Source: Semisulcospira habei
Taxonomy: Eukaryota; Mollusca; Gastropoda; Semisulcospiridae
Assembly (NCBI GenBank): GCA_036245525.1
Contig: BTPG01000004.1
Location: 53,668,791 to 53,732,790 of the forward strand
DNA: 64,000 bases
Direction of reading: 5' to 3'
Shown here: in pieces, positions 59,499 to 64,000 of the stretch
Layout of the letters: the number at the start of each line of letters is the position of its first letter
Position numbering within the stretch: the stretch's first letter is position 1
Notes under the pieces: generated by a model
The model's database searches: none
The model's input: the letters and a program-made list of their open reading frames with translations, nothing else
What the model was told of the DNA's origin: nothing
Program-made: the position numbers and the translations under genes

Positions 59499-59801
59499 TA
59501 TAGGGCTCGGGAAGTTCCCCGTCAGCCGCCATCTTAAGAGGATACCATAGTCATGAGATAGTAGCGAAATAGTGTTCAACACTTTTTTTTTTACAAATAT
59601 TTTTCTTCCTCTTTGGAAACAAAAACAGATTCTGGTGAGCGGTTTCCTACAGTGATGGCAAGACTTGCTGTTATTGCTTATAGTACGTCAGGACTTTCCT
59701 GACATTACAAAAACAGCGATTTCCATATGAGCGCTTAGTCCCGTATCCTCACAAGATGGCCGCCACGACTGGCGTGATGACGTCAGCTTCCCGAGCCCTA
59801 T
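59499..59801. mobile_element. MITE family G, 303 bp
   Basis: tatagggctcgggaag to cttcccgagcccta, about 90% like the 51.10-kb copy by eye, with caagatggccgcc and tgacgtca kept. Confidence 0.88.
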
Positions 59802-59809
59802 TGTTCAGG

Positions 59810-60430
59810 TCTGATATGAATGATGATGATCATCATCATTAGCGTCGTCATCATAAATGGACTATTGTTAGAGAGAGTCCAATAACGCGTGCACGGCAAC
59901 CAGTGGCCAACAGTCTAGTACGGATGGACTCACGGAGAGAGACGCACACAAATACGCACACACGGACGCGGAAAGGCAGGTTTCGTTTCATAACCACCAT
60001 AAAGATACATGAAGGCTTAATTACTCCGCCTCCCGCGAGCATCATACTGCGCAATCATTGTGTTGTGATCAAAAGCTGCAGCGGAGAGCAATGAACCGGA
60101 AATTTCGAAAACTCATGACTTTTTTTTGCTGTTTCTGTTGTTATGTGACCAAGCCGGGTCAGCATATCCAAGGCCATTGCATAATGTATCTTCTGCATGC
60201 AGGTCGACAGGTAATTATGGTTAATTGCTTATTGTCCAGTCCGATTGATGCCCATCATAATGTCCAATTACGTTGCACAATACAGTATTTTTGACTTTTT
60301 ATTTGAATTTCAAAACCCCCTGTGGTTAAGTCTAATGTGCGTTAAATGATTTACTTCTGAACTTTCTTCGCCGCAAAACCCAGTGACAAAACCTTTGTTC
60401 GCAGAACCAGATCTCACGCTAAACCTCAGA
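59810..60430. other. No gene recognised
   Basis: Short frames only. A small hairpin gatgatgatcatcatc at 59822-59837. Confidence 0.5.
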
Positions 60431-60431
60431 C

Positions 60432-60790
60432 AAAGCCTGGAGTTTGAGCTACGTCTGATTACAAGAGGCACAGATTCTGAATAAGCCCCTGAGTCTGCTT
60501 GAGCTTATGAGGGATCTATGCCTCTCGTAAACAAACGAGGTTTGTCAGGGGGACTGCGTCTGACGTATGAGACAACGCTTTATGCCAGTTCTCCTGCGCA
60601 GTGGATCCTTTTGTGTGTGTATCCCATCAGTGCCATGAGACTTGCAAACACCGCCCCATCTGCAAGAGGCAAAGGGCATCATGAGCCCCCGCATCTGCGG
60701 GGGCTCATGATGCCTTTTTGTCTCTTGCAGATGGACGGTGTTCGGTGTCTTCGGGTATTGATGGGGTGTCCTTTGCCTCTTGCTGGCCGG
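60432..60790. mobile_element. Two family D MITE copies
   Basis: First (about 60460-60530): caagaggcacagattctgaa / gagggatctatgcctctcgt. Second (about 60660-60732): ctgcaagaggcaaagggcat pairs with atgcctttttgtctcttgca around cgcatctgcg. Confidence 0.85.
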
Positions 60791-61060
60791 ATATTCCAAT
60801 TTATAACTGTGGCTTTTGGAATTATTTTTTCATTTATTTATTATTATTTATTTTATTTATTTTATTTTATTATTATTATTTTTTTTTTTTGGGGGGGGGA
60901 AGGGGGAGGGGATGGGGAGGGGGGGGGTCGGTTGAATTTGCCTCGAGTTCAGAGACAGAATTTGTGTCAACAGGCAGTGAAGAGTTAACAAAAGCATCGG
61001 ACTGGAAGATTTTTTTTAATCATGCGACTAGAACGAAAAGTAAAAGATGCAGATGCGAAA

Positions 61061-61290
61061 TTAACCCCTTCACTGCTGTGAGAATAAAGTGAACACGATC
61101 CAACCGCAAGAGGCATAGATCGTCATGAGCCCCCGCGACTGCGGGGGCCCATGAGGATCTATGCCTCTTGCTGAGACCAATTTGGAACAGTGTTTCTTGT
61201 ACGGTGGCGGCTTCTGGTCGTTTAATGAAACAAGAATTCAGAAACAAAAACGTACGTACAGTGTACGTACAGTGGCAGGGAAGGGGTTAA
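61061..61290. mobile_element. Palindromic MITE family D, full length
   Basis: ttaaccccttcactgctgtg to cagtggcagggaaggggttaa; hairpin gcaagaggcatagatcgtca / partner around cgcgactgcg. Confidence 0.92.
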
Positions 61291-61649
61291 ATGTAATATT
61301 GCCTGCATGTTAGCCATGGCTACCAAAAATATCTTCACAAAGAACGTCGTGTGCACTCTACAAAGAAACTTCACTGTGTTAGCACAGAGACAATTAATAG
61401 ACAGACGAAAGAAACATTTACAAAGAGAATTCCTACAAAGAGAAGCACGCATGCAAAAGACAAGATCAGGTTTTTTTTTTTTAAACTTTCCCCTTTTTAA
61501 GTCCCTTCTGTTTATAGAAGGGACCTTTTAGGACGGGTCGCGGTGGGGCGAATTTAATAGCATGTCCATGATGTCAAAGGCGGGCAGGCTAAACCTCTCA
61601 CAATTGAAGTAACAAGATAAAATTTACGTCATGTCTAGTTTTTTATGAA

Positions 61650-62616
61650 GGCGCCACCTGCCAAGTTATTCACAATGGCAAACTGACAGAAGACTTTGAG
61701 GTGAAAACAGGAGTCCGACAACGATGCATGCTCTCCCCAATGATCTTCCTGTTAGTGGTCGACTGGGTGATGAGACAGGCAACTAAAGCAGGAAAAAACG
61801 GAATCCAGTGGTCCCTGAATCAGTTCCTTGAGGACCTGGACATTGCGGACGACTTGTGCCTGATGTTCCAGAAATGCCAACATATCCAACAGAAAACCGA
61901 TAACCTGGCCCAAGAAGCATGCACGACTGGACTGCAGATCAACCTGGAGAAGACTGAAACCATGACCCTGTTCAAGAAGCAGCAGAAGCTATCACCCTTG
62001 GAGACAGCGAGCTGAAAGAAGTTACCTCTTTCACTTAAATGGACAGCATTGTATCAACAGCAGGTGGTTCTGACGAGGACATCAAAGAAAGAAACGGGAA
62101 AGCGAGATACGCCTTTATTACCCTGAGACCAGTCTGGAGGTCAACATCAGTGTCTGTCCGCAACAAGCTACGAATTTTCAACGTTAAGTCTGTCCTCCTC
62201 TATGGCTCGGAGACCTTGAGGGTCACCAACACCCCAAGCAACAAGCTCCAAGTATTCATCAACGGCTGCTTCGCAACATACTGAAGATCAGGTGGACAGA
62301 CAAAATAAAGAATACCGATTAGGGGCAGCGGACAAACCAAGATCCCATCGACCAACAGATTGCCAGGTGGACATGGTGATGGATAGGACACACCCTGCGG
62401 AAACCCCCACAGGACATCACCCGGCAGGCTTTGCAGTGGAACCCCCAGGGAAAGAGACGGGTCGGTTGCCCTAAGACCACCTGGAGACGATCCTGCGAAG
62501 AGGAAATGAAGAGCTGCAACCTGTCGTGGGGTGAACTGAAAAAGGCAGCCCAGAATCGAGTGCGCTGGAGGACTGTTGCAGAGGCCCTTTGTTCCACGAG
62601 GAATCCAAGGAATTAA
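61650..62616 (+). pseudogene. Decayed LINE, RT and C-terminal region
   Basis: Several frames together give the end of a non-LTR RT: VKTGVRQRCMLSPMIFLLVV, LEDLDIADDLCLM (motif C-like ADD), INLEKTETM, KLRIFNVKSVLLYGSE, WIGHTLRKP and WNPQGKRRVGCPKTTWRR. At least three frame changes and stops separate them, so it is dead. The lineage differs from the CR1-like element at 37-43 kb; the exact clade is not certain. It is followed by (ATGT)n. Confidence 0.82.
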
Positions 62617-62665
62617 GCAAGTACAAGCTAGTTATGCTAACCTCGCTGCTGAACGTACATTTGGC

Positions 62666-62978
62666 GCAAAGGGCCGTATGTATGTATGTATGTATGTGAT
62701 GGCTATGGAGTTAAGTGGTAGCTGCTGCGGAGGCTCGACAGGTTCACGCGTGTGCAGGGGTATGGCCATCTGAGTGCGATCTTGTTTCTGATGTTTGTAG
62801 CTGTGGAGTGTAGCATGCTGTAATGGTAGTGTATGTATGTATGTATGTATGCATGTATGTATGTATGTATGCATGTATGTATGCATGTATGTATGTATGT
62901 ATGTATGTATGTATGTATGTATGTATGTATGTATGTATTATGTAGTATGTATGTATGTATGTATGTATGTATGTATGT
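62666..62978. repeat. (ATGT)n microsatellite
   Basis: A short run near 62677-62697, then a long one 62830-62978 with ATGC variants and one break near 62939. Met-Tyr-Val-Cys frames are artefacts. Confidence 0.95.
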
Positions 62979-63200
62979 GTGGGCATATCTATTATACTAA
63001 TGGTCAAAACTTAAACTTTTATCGCAGACGCACCGACAACACCACACACATAATGTAACAATACTTGGAGTCAGTACTTTGCTAATTTATTCAGTAACAA
63101 TTTCATTTCAGTTTTAAGTAAATCAAGCAATTGTAACAACAGTAGTACGTTAGAATGTTCACCCACCCCTCATTTAAAAATTCACACAAGACTGGTCCAG

Positions 63201-63800
63201 TCAGTAGCGAGTGTACCCACCGTTCTCAGCCAAGCATTCAATGCAGGGTTGACGCATGGAGTTCACCAGGGTTTGGAGAACATGTTGTGGGATCGCCTCC
63301 CACTCTTGATGCAGGAACTGAGTCAGCCGGGGGACGCCTTGAGATGGGGGGTGGTTGCTGACTACACGTTTCCCCAGCACGTTCCAGAGGTGCTCGATGG
63401 GAGCCAGATCAGGTGAAAGAGCTGGTCACTCCATCCTCATGATGCCCCGTTGCTCAAGGTACTCATCCACCACACGGGCGTGATGAGGTCGAGCGTTGTC
63501 GTCCTGCAAAACAGCATTGTCGCCTATGGCTTGGAGAGCTGGCTTGATGCGGGGCTGCACAATCTCGTCAGAGCCGCCACACAGAGGTATCTGTCCTCGC
63601 TGCTACTGGTGCAGCGGGGGCATGCTGAGCAGGGTTGTCGTTCTGCCCTTACAGTTTCTTGCAATCGTGCCAGCAGCCTCTGGATCACTGAATGGGACAC
63701 CGAAAAGACCTCTCCCAACTTTTCGTTCGGAAATAACATCCTGCAGCAATGCCAGCGCCCGGCCTTGATCTACTGGCGGTAGGCTTTGTCGTGGTGGCAT
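63201..63800 (-). pseudogene. Tc1/mariner-type transposase, internally deleted
   Basis: Minus strand. ATG at 63800-63798 opens MPPRQSLPPVDQGRALALLQ, a Tc1-like N-terminal helix-turn-helix region; a frame change leads to EDRYLCVAALTRLCS. Then the sequence jumps to VLQDDNARPHHARVVDEYLE and WPALSPDLAPIEHLWNVLG, carrying the second catalytic Asp and the Glu of the DDE triad, and ends AENGGYTRY with a stop at 63201. About 420 bp of the middle, with the first catalytic Asp, is missing compared with a usual protein of about 340 residues. The copy cannot be active. Terminal inverted repeats were not identified. Confidence 0.88.
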
Positions 63801-64000
63801 GGTTAGGAAAGTGACAATTATGCCCCTACTGTACCGGTATTTGTAGCGAAACAGAGGTGCTCAGTGTTTACGACTGACCCTTTTAGCACGTCCATCAATA
63901 CCTTACTGAGTTTTTCAACCTGCCTGCCTTTGGCACGCTTGCCAATATCGCAAAACGTTTCACTAAAACTGACAATGTTTCATGTGCATTTGACACGTTC
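63801..64000. other. Sequence beyond the transposase remnant
   Basis: Likely 5' flank of the Tc1 remnant; nothing further recognised before the window edge. Confidence 0.4.

Noticed and set aside
60718..61092. Hydrophobic plus-strand frame with Phe/Tyr/Leu runs
   Set aside because: Translation of a (TTTA)n and poly-T/poly-G tract; no gene signal.

Overview
This window looks like a repeat-dense stretch of an animal genome, probably a lophotrochozoan and most likely a marine mollusc (inference). Signs are GT-AG introns splitting a fibronectin type III (FN3) gene, CR1-like non-LTR retrotransposons with SGNH-type ORF1 and APE-type endonuclease, tRNA-derived SINEs, Tc1/mariner remains, very long dinucleotide repeats, and dozens of near-perfect palindromic MITEs. 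There is no prokaryotic-style gene order.

One host gene can be supported well. It lies on the minus strand: 12 consecutive exons from 58955 down to 10994. All 11 junctions have GT/AG sites and matching phases, giving 481 complete codons with no stop. They encode four FN3 domains and about eight N-glycosylation sequons, so an extracellular receptor or adhesion ectodomain is likely. Both ends of the gene (signal peptide, membrane segment, cytoplasmic part) lie outside the window or were not found.

Layout. 1-835: 3' end of a CR1-like element with a perfect 5 x 43-bp tandem array. 0.9-5 kb: MITEs, two SINEs and a hAT-like insert, some nested. 6.0-7.7 kb: a 1.6-kb foldback palindrome. 9-17 kb: SINE, MITEs, huge microsatellites and the two most 3' exons. 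17-20.6 kb: internally deleted CR1 copy and an RT fragment, minus strand. 23 kb: two possible plus-strand exons. 27.9-33.9 kb: MITE cluster with four exons and a possible antisense nested gene at 29.4 kb. 36-45 kb, inside a 15.7-kb intron: two 5'-truncated LINEs and a nearly complete CR1-like LINE at 37.4-42.75 kb. 49-59 kb: six exons, a 14 x 40-bp minisatellite that copies a splice acceptor, and a 1-kb nested palindrome at 56-57 kb. 61.6-64 kb: a decayed LINE and an internally deleted Tc1/mariner transposase.

The main theme is how mobile DNA touches the FN3 gene. MITE ends sit 6-22 nt inside introns at three donors, a CR1 tail supplies the pyrimidine tract of one acceptor, one acceptor has been amplified into a minisatellite, and one 57-bp exon is squeezed between two long microsatellites. 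Several palindromic families share TTAACCC ends, as expected of piggyBac-type MITEs (inference).
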